13,250 bases of DNA from NCBI GenBank assembly GCA_035551935.1, contig DASZMJ010000512.1, forward strand, positions 1 through 13,250. The letters are read 5' to 3'. Made by a program: the position numbers and the translations under genes. The notes under the pieces are model-generated. The model had not been told where the DNA came from. It saw nothing but the letters and a program-made list of their open reading frames with translations, and did no database searches. This stretch comes from DASZMJ01 sp035551935 (lineage in GTDB: Bacteria; Planctomycetota; Planctomycetia; Isosphaerales; Isosphaeraceae). Below are positions 1 to 7,749 of the stretch, piece after piece (within the stretch, counting starts at the first letter, position 1; every line of letters starts with the position of its first letter).

Positions 1-13
1 GATCTCCCTCCTT

Positions 14-40
14 CTCCGCGTCCTCCGCGACCTCTGCGGT
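14..40. repeat. Three degenerate 9-bp tandem units upstream of the first gene
   Basis: Three adjacent 9-base units can be read directly: CTCCGCGTC (14-22), CTCCGCGAC (23-31) and CTCTGCGGT (32-40). The block resembles the 'CTCTGCG' type of short interspersed repeat often seen between genes in bacterial genomes, but no second copy is visible in this window. It lies 33 bases before the first gene and may be the end of a longer element cut by the window edge. No coding role is apparent. Confidence 0.5.
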
Positions 41-72
41 GCATACCGATCTGACCCCGAGGGTTCGCATCG

Positions 73-1308
73 ATGGCAACCGGATCATGGCTCGTCGTCG
101 TGCTCCTCGCCGCCGGGCCAGTGACGGCGCGGGTGCCGATCGGGGCGTCGGGGGAGATCGACGCCGCGGAGGTGGTCGCCCGGCTCGCGACCGAGGCCGG
201 GCTCGATGTCGCCCGGCCGACCGAGTCGCTGCGACTCCCCGCCCGCGGCGTGGCCGGCGGCCTGGCGCGGACGATCCTGGGCGAAAGCCTCGGGCCCGAC
301 GTCACCCTCGAGTTCGGCGCGAAGGAGCTCGTCGTCACCTGGAAAGGCGGCGACCCCTCCCGGCTCAGGCCCCGGATCGAGGCGCTCGCCAGGGCCGTCG
401 ACGAGGAGGCCCGGCGCCGGCTCCGCTACGGGATGCACGCCCGGCCCTCGTATCGCCCGAACGACCCGACACGGCCGACCATCTGCCTCGTCCACGGCAT
501 GAACTCGTCGTCTTATGGGTTCGTCCACATGGTCGCGCCGCTCGAAGAGGCCGGCTTCGGGCTCGTCTTTTATGATTATCCCTTCAATCGCGACCTCGAC
601 CAGACCTCCCCCGCCTTCGCCCGCGACTGGGCCGCGTTCCGCAAGGAGCGGCGCGAGAAACGGCCCTGGGTCGTGCTGACGCACTCGATGGGCGCGTTGC
701 TGGCGCGGGATTACGTCGAGGGGGACGGCTTCGCCGGCGACGTGAGCGACCTCATCTTGATCGCGCCGCCGAACCGGGGGTCGGCGATCGCGGGGGCGCA
801 GACGATCCTGCAACTGATCCAGGGCGTGAAGTCGGTCCAGCGCAAGCAGGCCGGGGCGCTCGCCCGCCTGAGCGAGGGGCTCGGCGCCGCGGCCGACGAC
901 CTGACGCCCGGCAGCGCCTTCCTGAAGCGGCTCGATCGCCGCTCGCGCCGCGCGGGGGTCCGCTACCACATCCTGGCCGGCGACGACGGCTTCTTGACCC
1001 GCGAAGCTCGCGATCGGATCGAAGGCCAGACGGCCCTGATGACCCGCTCCGGCGGCCTGATCGGCGGCCTGACCCGGCTCGCCGCCGGCGACCTCTCCGG
1101 CCGCCTCGACGAGCTGACCGACGGCGACGGCGACGGCTGCGTCGCCCTCTCGTCGACGAAGCTCGACGGCGTCAACGACCGCGAGGTCATCCACTCCAAC
1201 CACGTCGCCCTGATCCGCGGCCCGATGCTCTACCCCGACCCCGGCCCCGTCGATTGCATGCCGTTCGTGCTGAAGCGGCTCGAGGCCGTCAAGCCCGCCA
1301 GGCGCTGA
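73..1308 (+). CDS. Secreted alpha/beta-fold hydrolase (lipase-like)
   Basis: This 411-residue protein starts with a probable signal peptide (hydrophobic stretch at about residues 6-20, possible cleavage after TAR or slightly later). Residues about 28-90 (alternating predicted helix and strand, ending in KELVVTW) vaguely resemble a small secretin/TonB N-terminal (STN) fold; this is a weak guess. The hydrolase domain begins near residue 135. It has an oxyanion-type HGMN motif (141-144), a nucleophile elbow T-H-S205-M-G, a likely acid in the DGDGDG run (350-355, best candidate D354) and a likely catalytic His at H377 in SNHVAL. This layout fits lipases/esterases of the PGAP1 or triacylglycerol-lipase type; the substrate cannot be told. 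The ATG at 73 is chosen because it gives the signal peptide and has GAGGG about nine bases upstream. It appears to be a single-gene unit followed by a GC-rich hairpin. Confidence 0.85.
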   Translation: MATGSWLVVVLLAAGPVTARVPIGASGEIDAAEVVARLATEAGLDVARPTESLRLPARGVAGGLARTILGESLGPDVTLEFGAKELVVTWKGGDPSRLRPRIEALARAVDEEARRRLRYGMHARPSYRPNDPTRPTICLVHGMNSSSYGFVHMVAPLEEAGFGLVFYDYPFNRDLDQTSPAFARDWAAFRKERREKRPWVVLTHSMGALLARDYVEGDGFAGDVSDLILIAPPNRGSAIAGAQTILQLIQGVKSVQRKQAGALARLSEGLGAAADDLTPGSAFLKRLDRRSRRAGVRYHILAGDDGFLTREARDRIEGQTALMTRSGGLIGGLTRLAAGDLSGRLDELTDGDGDGCVALSSTKLDGVNDREVIHSNHVALIRGPMLYPDPGPVDCMPFVLKRLEAVKPARR

Positions 1309-1312
1309 ACTT

Positions 1313-1336
1313 GCCTCCGGCCTGACCGCCGGGGGC
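1313..1336 (+). terminator. GC-rich hairpin after the hydrolase gene
   Basis: The arms 1313-1321 (GCCTCCGGC) and 1328-1336 (GCCGGGGGC) pair over nine positions, one of them a G-U wobble, around the loop CTGACC. The hairpin lies five bases after the hydrolase stop codon. Only TT follows, so it is not a classic intrinsic terminator; it may end or slow transcription, or protect the 3' end. Confidence 0.45.
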
Positions 1337-1363
1337 TTGGGGACGGGCCGGCCATCGTGTAAT
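1337..1363 (+). promoter_or_regulatory. Weak candidate promoter for the peptide symporter
   Basis: TGTAAT at 1358-1363 matches the sigma70 -10 consensus at five of six positions. The only -35-like hexamer is TTGGGG at 1337-1342, with a short 15-base spacer. It sits 62 bases before the symporter start and just after the hairpin, which is a sensible place, but the match is weak. Confidence 0.3.
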
Positions 1364-1425
1364 CTGTTTCGTCGCCGGGAAGACGCCACGCCGCGACCCG
1401 TCCGCCGAACGTCGAGGGACCGTCT

Positions 1426-2949
1426 ATGTCGAGCCTGGCCGAGCCTGGTGAAGTCGTCGACGCCGCCAAGGGGGGGCATCCGAAGGGGCTGTACGCGCTC
1501 TTCTTCACCGAGATGTGGGAGCGGTTCAGCTTCTACGGCATGCGGGCGCTCCTGGTGCTCTACCTCACCAAGGCGCTCGACCTGACTCGGGCCGACGCGC
1601 TCGGCGTCTACGCGGTCTATACCGGCCTGGTCTACCTGACGCCGCTGATCGGCGGCCGGCTCGCGGACCGCTACCTCGGCCAGCGCAAGGCCGTCTTCAT
1701 CGGCGGCATCCTGATGGCGATCGGCCAGTTCGCGCTGACGCAGCGGGGCCTGCTCGACCTGGGACTCGGCCTCCTGATCGTCGGCAACGGCTTCTTCAAG
1801 CCGAACATCTCGACCATGGTCGGGACGCTCTACGACGAGCACGACCACCGGCGCGACGGCGCCTACACGATCTTCTACATGGGGATCAACCTCGGCGCCT
1901 TCCTAGCACCGCTGGTCTGCGGGCCGCTGGGCGAGCGCATCGGCTGGGGATTCGGCTTCGCCGCGGCCGGGATCGGGATGACGCTCGGCATCCTGACCTT
2001 CGTCTTCACCCAGCGCCTCTTGCTCGGCGGCGGCCTGCCGCCGGGCCGCCCGGCGACCCCCGACGCCGTCCTCGATGCGCGCGACTGGCTCGAGATCGCC
2101 CTCGGCGTCGTGCTCGGCGTCGGCGTCGTCGCCTTGGCCCTGCAAGCCTGGCCGTACGTCCGCCCACTGTGGTCGCCGTCGTGGCTGCCCGGGGCGCTCA
2201 CGGTCTTGTACAAGGGGGCGATCCTGATCGGCGTGCTGGTCGCCTTCCTGTACGCGACCGAGCCGCCCAAGTCGGCCAAGGCGGCGGACGAGGCGCATCG
2301 ACCCCTGACGTTCGAGGACTGGCAGCGGATCGCCGTCATCCTGATCGTCAGCCTGTTCTCGGTCGTCTTCTGGATGGGCTTCGAGCAATCGGGCGGGACG
2401 CTCAACCTCTTCGCCGACGCCAAGACCAACCGCGTGATCTTCGGCTACGACATCCCGGCCTCGATCTTCCAGGCGATCAACCCCGTCTTCATCATCCTCC
2501 TGGCCCCGGTCTTCGCGACTCTCTGGACCTACCTGGCCGCGCGACGGTTTCCCTTGCCGTCGGTGGCCAAGCAGGGCCTCGGGCTGGTCATGCTGGCGGT
2601 CGCGTTCGGGGTGATGTCCTTCGCCGATGCCGGGTCGAAGGCGGGCAAGGTCTCGCCGCTCTGGCTTGTCGCCGTGTACTTCCTGTTCACGGTCGCCGAG
2701 CTATTCGTCTCGCCGATCGGCCTCTCGCTCGTCAACAAGCTCGCGCCGGCGCGGCTAGCCTCGCTGATGATGGCGGTCTGGTTCCTCTGCACGGCCCTGG
2801 CGAATTACCTGGCCGGCATCATGGAGCACACGATCGAGCCGTATCACCTCAACCTCTGGGCGTTCCTGGGCGGCTGCGCGCTCGTGCCGGGCCTGCTCCT
2901 GCTGGCCTTGACGCCCGTCCTGGTCAAGATGTCCCACGGCCGCATGTGA
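1426..2949 (+). CDS. POT/PTR2 family proton-coupled oligopeptide symporter
   Basis: The 507-residue protein is an integral inner-membrane transporter of the proton-dependent oligopeptide transporter family (major facilitator superfamily), which imports di- and tripeptides. The family signature is clear: E29-x-x-E32-R33-F-x-F-Y in the first helix (canonical ExxERFxYY, used in proton coupling), an MFS loop motif GGRLADRYLGQRKA after helix 2, FFKPNIS in helix 4-5 and FYMGINLGAFLAP in helix 5. About 12-14 hydrophobic segments follow one another to the C-terminus, as expected for bacterial POTs of about 500 residues. The start at 1426 has GAGGG seven bases upstream. The S9 peptidase gene begins 34 bases after the stop, so the two are probably co-transcribed and may act together in peptide use. 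Substrate size and specificity are not readable. Confidence 0.93.
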   Translation: MSSLAEPGEVVDAAKGGHPKGLYALFFTEMWERFSFYGMRALLVLYLTKALDLTRADALGVYAVYTGLVYLTPLIGGRLADRYLGQRKAVFIGGILMAIGQFALTQRGLLDLGLGLLIVGNGFFKPNISTMVGTLYDEHDHRRDGAYTIFYMGINLGAFLAPLVCGPLGERIGWGFGFAAAGIGMTLGILTFVFTQRLLLGGGLPPGRPATPDAVLDARDWLEIALGVVLGVGVVALALQAWPYVRPLWSPSWLPGALTVLYKGAILIGVLVAFLYATEPPKSAKAADEAHRPLTFEDWQRIAVILIVSLFSVVFWMGFEQSGGTLNLFADAKTNRVIFGYDIPASIFQAINPVFIILLAPVFATLWTYLAARRFPLPSVAKQGLGLVMLAVAFGVMSFADAGSKAGKVSPLWLVAVYFLFTVAELFVSPIGLSLVNKLAPARLASLMMAVWFLCTALANYLAGIMEHTIEPYHLNLWAFLGGCALVPGLLLLALTPVLVKMSHGRM

Positions 2950-2983
2950 AACGGATCGGCCAATCCTTCGAGGTCGCCCCGCC

Positions 2984-5089
2984 ATGAGAATGCTCCTCGG
3001 CCTGTTCCTCCTGTCCGTCCTCGCCACCCCCGCCTTCGCTGCCGGCCGGGCGATGACGGTCGACGACCTGCTCGCGATCAAAGGGGTCGGCGACCCGCAG
3101 GTCTCTCCCGACGGCAAGTGGGTCGTCTACGTGGTCTCGGAGCTGGACCGGTCGTCGGGCAAGTCGAATAGCGACCTCTGGATGGTCCCCCTCGCCGGGG
3201 GCGAGCCGAGGCGCCTGACGACGGCCCCGGGCGTCGATAACCACCCGCGCTGGAGCCCCGACGGCAAGACGATCTCCTTCGTGTCGAACCGCGGCGGCTC
3301 GGTGCAGGTCTGGCTGTTGCCGATCGAGGGGGGCGAGGCGCGGCAGTTGACGAAGCTGCCGATCGACGTCGCCGGCCCGATCTGGTCGCCGAAGGGGGAC
3401 ATGGTCGCCTTCACTGCCGAGGTCGTCCCCGGCAAGTCGCCCGAGGAGACCGCGAAGGCCGACAAGGAGAAGGCCGAGTCCAAGAGCAAGGCGCGGATCT
3501 ATGATAAGCTCATGATCCGCCACTGGAACGCCTGGGACGAGGGGAAGCGTTCGCACCTCTTCGTCGCCGACGCCAGGACCGGCGAGGCCAAGGACCTGAC
3601 CCCCAAGCTCGACGTGAACACCCCCCCGGGCCCCTTCGGCGGCTCGAACGAGTACGCCTTCTCGCCCGACGGCCGCGAGATCGCCTTCACCGCTGAGCCG
3701 ATCAAGGACCACGCCTGGTCCACCAACACCGACATCTGGGCCGTCCCCACCGCCGGCGGAGTACCCCGCAACATCACCGAGGACAACAAGGGGGCGGACG
3801 CCCAGCCGGCCTACTCGTTCGACGGCAATTATCTCGCCTATGTCCGTCAGGCACGACCGGGATTCGAGGCGGATCGCTGGACGCTCGTCCTCCTGGACCT
3901 GAGGTCCCACAAGGTCGGTGTCGTCCAGAAGGGCCTCGACCGGCCAATCCAGTCATTTGTTTGGATGAACAAGCGACAGGCGGTTTCGGCGGGCGATCCG
4001 AACCCGTTCGGCCTGCTCGCCGTCCTCGACGACGCGGGGACGGAGTCGATCTTGTCTCTTGGGCCGGTCCCGAACGAGAAGAAAGAGGTCGAGATCTTCG
4101 GCGACCCCGGGCGGATCCCAATGACTTTCGTGAGCCCCCCCCTGGTCAAGGGGGGCGTGAATACCGCCGTCCAGGACGTGTTCCCGAGGAACGACCTGAT
4201 CTTCCTCCACGCCGACGCCTCCCATCCTGCCGAGGTCTACACCGCGCGGCCGGACGGCTCAAACCCCAGGCAACTAACCCACCACAACACCCCCTTGATC
4301 GACGAGCTCGACCTGCCGAACGCCGAGGGCTTCACCTTCAAGGGGGCCGACGGCGACGACGTCTCGGGCTGGCTCATCAAGCCGCCGAACTTCGACGAGA
4401 AAAAGAAGCATCCGGTCGTCTTCCTGATCCATGGCGGGCCGCAGGGGGCGTGGCACGACGAGTGGCACGGGCGCTGGAATTACCAGATGTTCGCGGCGCC
4501 GGGCTATGCCGTCGTCGCGATCAACCCGCGCGGGTCGACCGGCTACGGCCAGAAGTTCACCGACCAGATCAGCAAGGACTGGACCGGCCGGGTCTACGAG
4601 GACCTCATGAAGGGCCTCGACTACACCCTGGATCACTACAAGTTCCTGGATAAGGACCGCGTCGCCGCCTGCGGTGGCTCGTACGGCGGGTTCATGGTCA
4701 ACTGGATCGCCGGCCACACCGACCGCTTCAAGTGCCTGATCAGCCACGCCGGCGTCTTCGACCTGACGAGCAAGTACGGCACGACTGAGGAGCTCTGGTT
4801 CCCCGAGTGGGAGTTCGGCGGCCCGCCCTGGGAGCACCCGAAGATCTACCGCGAGCAGTCGCCCAGCAGCTTCGCCCAGAACTTCAAGACACCCACCCTC
4901 GTCATCCACGGCGCCCTCGACTTCCGCGTCCCCGACGCCCAGGGGCTCGGCATGTTCACCGCGCTCCAGCGCCGCGGCGTCCCGAGCCGCTACCTCTTCT
5001 TCCCCGACGAGGGCCACTGGATCGCCAAGCCCGAGAACCGCGTCGTCTGGTGGCGCGAGGTCCACAAGTGGCTGGGCCGTTACCTCTGA
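2984..5089 (+). CDS. Secreted S9 family peptidase (dipeptidyl/acylaminoacyl-peptidase type)
   Basis: The 701-residue product starts with a textbook signal peptide (MRM, hydrophobic residues 4-15, cleavage near AFA-AG at 18-20), so it acts outside the inner membrane. Residues about 28-430 form a WD40/PD40-like beta-propeller with repeated 'SPDGK' and 'WSPxG' blades. Residues about 440-701 are the alpha/beta-hydrolase domain: HGGPQG oxyanion region, nucleophile in GGS566YGGF, acid D646 in GALDFRVP and H678 in DEGHW. This is the complete prolyl-oligopeptidase triad, so an active serine peptidase that cleaves oligopeptides is expected. Length is typical for the family. It has GAGGT about ten bases before the ATG and lies 34 bases after the peptide symporter; a joint peptide-scavenging role is inferred from that. 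Confidence 0.92.
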   Translation: MRMLLGLFLLSVLATPAFAAGRAMTVDDLLAIKGVGDPQVSPDGKWVVYVVSELDRSSGKSNSDLWMVPLAGGEPRRLTTAPGVDNHPRWSPDGKTISFVSNRGGSVQVWLLPIEGGEARQLTKLPIDVAGPIWSPKGDMVAFTAEVVPGKSPEETAKADKEKAESKSKARIYDKLMIRHWNAWDEGKRSHLFVADARTGEAKDLTPKLDVNTPPGPFGGSNEYAFSPDGREIAFTAEPIKDHAWSTNTDIWAVPTAGGVPRNITEDNKGADAQPAYSFDGNYLAYVRQARPGFEADRWTLVLLDLRSHKVGVVQKGLDRPIQSFVWMNKRQAVSAGDPNPFGLLAVLDDAGTESILSLGPVPNEKKEVEIFGDPGRIPMTFVSPPLVKGGVNTAVQDVFPRNDLIFLHADASHPAEVYTARPDGSNPRQLTHHNTPLIDELDLPNAEGFTFKGADGDDVSGWLIKPPNFDEKKKHPVVFLIHGGPQGAWHDEWHGRWNYQMFAAPGYAVVAINPRGSTGYGQKFTDQISKDWTGRVYEDLMKGLDYTLDHYKFLDKDRVAACGGSYGGFMVNWIAGHTDRFKCLISHAGVFDLTSKYGTTEELWFPEWEFGGPPWEHPKIYREQSPSSFAQNFKTPTLVIHGALDFRVPDAQGLGMFTALQRRGVPSRYLFFPDEGHWIAKPENRVVWWREVHKWLGRYL

Positions 5090-5117
5090 TCCGGGTCGGG
5101 TTCCCTTCATCACGGGG

Positions 5118-5489
5118 GTGAATCGCATGTTCTACTATCGATATCAGATGATCGTCTACGGCATCCTGTTCGGGTCGTTCCTGCTCTCCTTCTTCTGGAT
5201 GGTCTTCGGGGCCGCGACGCAGAACCGGGCCAAGGCGGCGTTGAAGGAGTCGCACCAGTTTCAGCTCCGCACGGAGGATCGGGCGAAGCGCACCGAGGAA
5301 CGCGCCCTGCGCAGCGAGGAGCGGGCCCTGCGCGGCGAGGAACGGGCCGATCGCGCCGAGAAGCGCGGCGAGGATGCGATGGAGATCCACCGGAAGAAAC
5401 TCGCATTGACGGAAGCCCTCCTCGAGCAGCAACGCGAGACGAATCGACTGCTGGCGCAGCTCGTCGCGGATCGCCAGCAGCTCGTTTGA
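5118..5489 (+). CDS. Small membrane-anchored coiled-coil protein with heptad tandem repeat
   Basis: This 123-residue protein matches no family I recognise. It has one strong membrane segment at about residues 11-32 (MIVYGILFG...WMVFG), then a charged helix. Residues 51-85 are five back-to-back heptads of the form RxEERAL (RTEDRAK, RTEERAL, RSEERAL, RGEERAD, RAEKRGE), and a further helical stretch (about 95-121) is rich in Leu, Gln and Glu. This predicts a membrane-tethered coiled coil, likely oligomeric. The start is GTG at 5118; an ATG nine bases later (5127) is an equally good alternative, with a GGGGG run about eight bases upstream. It sits 28 bases after the S9 peptidase and just before fhs, so it may be co-transcribed. 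Its function is unknown. Confidence 0.7.
   Translation: MNRMFYYRYQMIVYGILFGSFLLSFFWMVFGAATQNRAKAALKESHQFQLRTEDRAKRTEERALRSEERALRGEERADRAEKRGEDAMEIHRKKLALTEALLEQQRETNRLLAQLVADRQQLV
5268..5372 (+). repeat. Five in-frame 21-bp tandem repeats
   Basis: The DNA coding for residues 51-85 of the small coiled-coil protein consists of five consecutive 21-base units, each starting CGC and centred on GAGGA(A/T/G)CG. The middle three units are the most alike. Because the unit is a multiple of three and encodes one heptad, gain or loss of units would change coiled-coil length without breaking the frame. Confidence 0.75.
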
Positions 5490-5526
5490 CCTTCGATGAA
5501 TGGCGGGACGACGGGAGCCGATTGCG

Positions 5527-7161
5527 ATGAGGCCGATCGCCGAGCTGGCGCGGGAGTTGGGGATCGCGGACGAGCACCTCGAGCCGTATGGGCGCGACAA
5601 GGCCAAGGTGCGGCTCGAGGCGATCGACCGCGCCAGGGCCTCGAAGGCGCCGGGCAAGCTCGTGCTCGTTTCGGCGATCACGCCGACGCCGGCCGGCGAG
5701 GGCAAGACCACGACGTCGATCGGCCTGGCCCAGGGATTGAAGGCGATCGGCCGGCGCCCGGCGTTGGCGCTGCGGCAGCCGTCGATGGGCCCGGTCTTCG
5801 GCCGCAAGGGGGGTGCCACCGGCGGCGGCGCGAGCCGGGTCGAGCCGTCGGACACGATCAACCTCCAGTTCACCGGCGACTTCCACGCGATCACCGCGGC
5901 GCACAACCTCCTGGCCGCCGCGATCGACAACCGCCTCCACTTCGGCGACACCCCGCTCGACCCCCGCCACGTCCTCTGGAAGCGCGCGCTCGACATGAAC
6001 GACCGCGCCTTGCGACGGATCGTGATCGGCCTCGGCGGCCCGGGCCAGGGCGTCCCGCGCGAGACCGGCTTCGACATCACCGCCGCCAGCGAGGTCATGG
6101 CCATCCTCTGCCTCGCCGACTCGCCCGCCGACCTCCGCGCCCGCCTGAACCGTATCCTCGTCGGCTACACCCGGAAGGGCGAGCCCGTCCTGGCCGAGTC
6201 GTCGAAGGTGACCGGCTCGATGGCCGCGATCCTCGCCGAGGCGATCCTGCCGAACCTCGTCCAGTCGCGCGAGGGGGTGCCGGCGTTCATCCACGGCGGC
6301 CCGTTCGCGAACATCGCGCACGGCTGCAACTCGGTCCTGGCGACAAGGATGGCCCTCGCGGTCGGCGACTTCGCCGTCACCGAGGCCGGCTTCGCCTTCG
6401 ACCTCGGCGCCGAGAAGTTCTTCGACATCAAGTGCCGCGCCGCCGGCCTGAATCCCGCCGCGGTCGTCCTCGTCGCGACGATCCGCGCCCTCAAGATGCA
6501 CGGCGGCACACCGCTCGATTCGCTGACCACTCCCGACCCGCAGGCCGTCGAGCGCGGGCTCGACAACCTCGCCGCCCACCTCGACGCCGCCGCGCACTTC
6601 GGCAAGCCGACGATCGTCGCGCTCAACCGGTTCCACGCCGACACGCCCGAGGAGATCGAGATCGTCCACGCCTTCTGCCGCGCTCGCGGCGTCGCCGGTG
6701 CCACCGCCGACGTCTTCGGCAAAGGGGGAGCCGGCGCGATCGACCTTGCCGAGAAGGTCGTCGCCGCGACGGCCGCGCCCGAGTCGCCTTATCGGCCCCT
6801 CTACCCGCTCGACTGGCCGGCCGAGAAGAAGATCGAGACGATCGCCAGGGTCATGTACGGCGCCGACGGCGTGACCATCCTGCCCGACGCGCAGGCGAAG
6901 CTCCGCAAGGCCCGCAAGCTCGGCTACGGGGCCTTCCCGATCTGCATGGCCAAGACGCAGGACTCGCTCTCCGACAACCCCAAGCTCCGCGGCCGGCCGC
7001 GCGGGTTCACCCTGACGGTCCGCGACGTCGAGATCGCCGCCGGCGCCGGCTTCCTCGTGGCGCTGACCGGCGAGATCGTCCGCATGCCCGGCCTCCCCGA
7101 GCGCCCCGCCGCCGAGCGGATCGACGTCGACGATTCCGGCACGATCACCGGCCTGAGCTGA
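5527..7161 (+). CDS. fhs: Formate-tetrahydrofolate ligase
   Basis: The enzyme joins formate to tetrahydrofolate with ATP to give 10-formyl-THF, feeding one-carbon metabolism in the cytoplasm. From the chosen start it has 544 residues, close to the family's usual 555 or so. Family landmarks are present in order: MRPIAELARELGI at the N-terminus, the nucleotide-binding loop TPTPAGEGKT (52-61, Lys60), RKGGATGGG, TGDFHAI with the nearby AHNLL, GFDITAASE, HGGPFANIAHGCNS, GKGGAGAIDLAEKV, the FPICMAKTQDSLSDNP block and a C-terminal AGAGFLVALTGEIVRMPGLP. The ATG at 5527 is preferred over the in-frame ATG at 5500 because GGGAG lies about nine bases before it and family members commonly begin at this MRPIAE-like point; the 5500 start has no visible ribosome site. 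hslV follows after five bases. Confidence 0.95.
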   Translation: MRPIAELARELGIADEHLEPYGRDKAKVRLEAIDRARASKAPGKLVLVSAITPTPAGEGKTTTSIGLAQGLKAIGRRPALALRQPSMGPVFGRKGGATGGGASRVEPSDTINLQFTGDFHAITAAHNLLAAAIDNRLHFGDTPLDPRHVLWKRALDMNDRALRRIVIGLGGPGQGVPRETGFDITAASEVMAILCLADSPADLRARLNRILVGYTRKGEPVLAESSKVTGSMAAILAEAILPNLVQSREGVPAFIHGGPFANIAHGCNSVLATRMALAVGDFAVTEAGFAFDLGAEKFFDIKCRAAGLNPAAVVLVATIRALKMHGGTPLDSLTTPDPQAVERGLDNLAAHLDAAAHFGKPTIVALNRFHADTPEEIEIVHAFCRARGVAGATADVFGKGGAGAIDLAEKVVAATAAPESPYRPLYPLDWPAEKKIETIARVMYGADGVTILPDAQAKLRKARKLGYGAFPICMAKTQDSLSDNPKLRGRPRGFTLTVRDVEIAAGAGFLVALTGEIVRMPGLPERPAAERIDVDDSGTITGLS

Positions 7162-7166
7162 CCCCC

Positions 7167-7727
7167 ATGAATCGACCACTCGACTGGCACGCGACGACGA
7201 TCCTCTCGGTCCGACGCGGCGGCAAGGTCGCCGTCGGCGGCGACGGCCAGGTGACGCTCGGCACGACGGTCATGAAGGCCGACGCCGTCAAGGTGCGCAA
7301 GCTCCTCGAGGGCCAGGTCCTCGTCGGCTTCGCCGGCAGCGCCGCCGACGGCTTCGCCCTCCTCGAACGGTTCGAGGCCAAGCTCCGCGACCATCCCCAC
7401 AACGTCCCCCGCGCCGCCACCGAGCTGGCCAAGCTCTGGCGCACCGACCGGCTCCTCCGCCGTCTCGAGGCCCTCCTCGTCGTCGCCGACGCCCGTCACA
7501 GCCTCCTCCTGAGCGGCTCCGGCGACGTCATCCAGCCCACCGACGGCATCCTCTCCGCCGGCTCCGGAGGCGGCTACGCCCTCGCCGCCGCGCGCGCGTT
7601 GCTCGCCCACACGGAGTTGTCCGCCGCGGACATCGTCCGCGAGTCGCTCGCCATCTCCGGTGATATCGACATATATACGAACAACAATATCACCGTCGAG
7701 GAGCTTGACAGCCAGGCCGCACCTTGA
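7167..7727 (+). CDS. hslV: ATP-dependent protease proteolytic subunit HslV (ClpQ)
   Basis: This 186-residue protein is the threonine peptidase that forms a double hexamer and works with the HslU ATPase in cytoplasmic protein turnover. The sequence shows a nine-residue propeptide ending HA, then the mature N-terminus T10-T-I-L-S-V-R-R. Aligned with E. coli HslV, catalytic Thr1 is T10, Asp17 is D26 and Lys33 is K42. Further family blocks are GDGQVTLGTTVMK, GFAGSAADGF, LAKLWRTDRLLRRLEA, LSAGSGGGYALAAARALL and a C-terminal GDIDIYTNNNITVEEL. The propeptide ending HATT resembles Bacillus ClpQ more than the two-residue start of E. coli HslV. The gene starts five bases after fhs and is probably read on the same transcript. 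No hslU follows; a convergent gene remnant lies 22 bases beyond the stop. Confidence 0.95.
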   Translation: MNRPLDWHATTILSVRRGGKVAVGGDGQVTLGTTVMKADAVKVRKLLEGQVLVGFAGSAADGFALLERFEAKLRDHPHNVPRAATELAKLWRTDRLLRRLEALLVVADARHSLLLSGSGDVIQPTDGILSAGSGGGYALAAARALLAHTELSAADIVRESLAISGDIDIYTNNNITVEELDSQAAP

Positions 7728-7749
7728 TCAGCCCCGAATATGCTCTCAA

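Noticed and set aside
85..1848. Long minus-strand open frame of 587 codons opposite the hydrolase and symporter
   Set aside because: It is low-complexity (Arg, Gly, Asp, Val, His) and mirrors codon bias of the plus-strand genes; the plus-strand readings carry clear family motifs.
5496..7166. Plus-strand frame open from 5496 into hslV, suggesting a giant fusion to HslV
   Set aside because: The upstream part is Arg/Pro-rich frame-shifted fhs; HslV homology begins exactly at the ATG at 7167.
5110..7179. Minus-strand open frame of 689 codons opposite fhs
   Set aside because: It is an antisense shadow of fhs in high-GC DNA, with no domain-like text and a highly repetitive composition.
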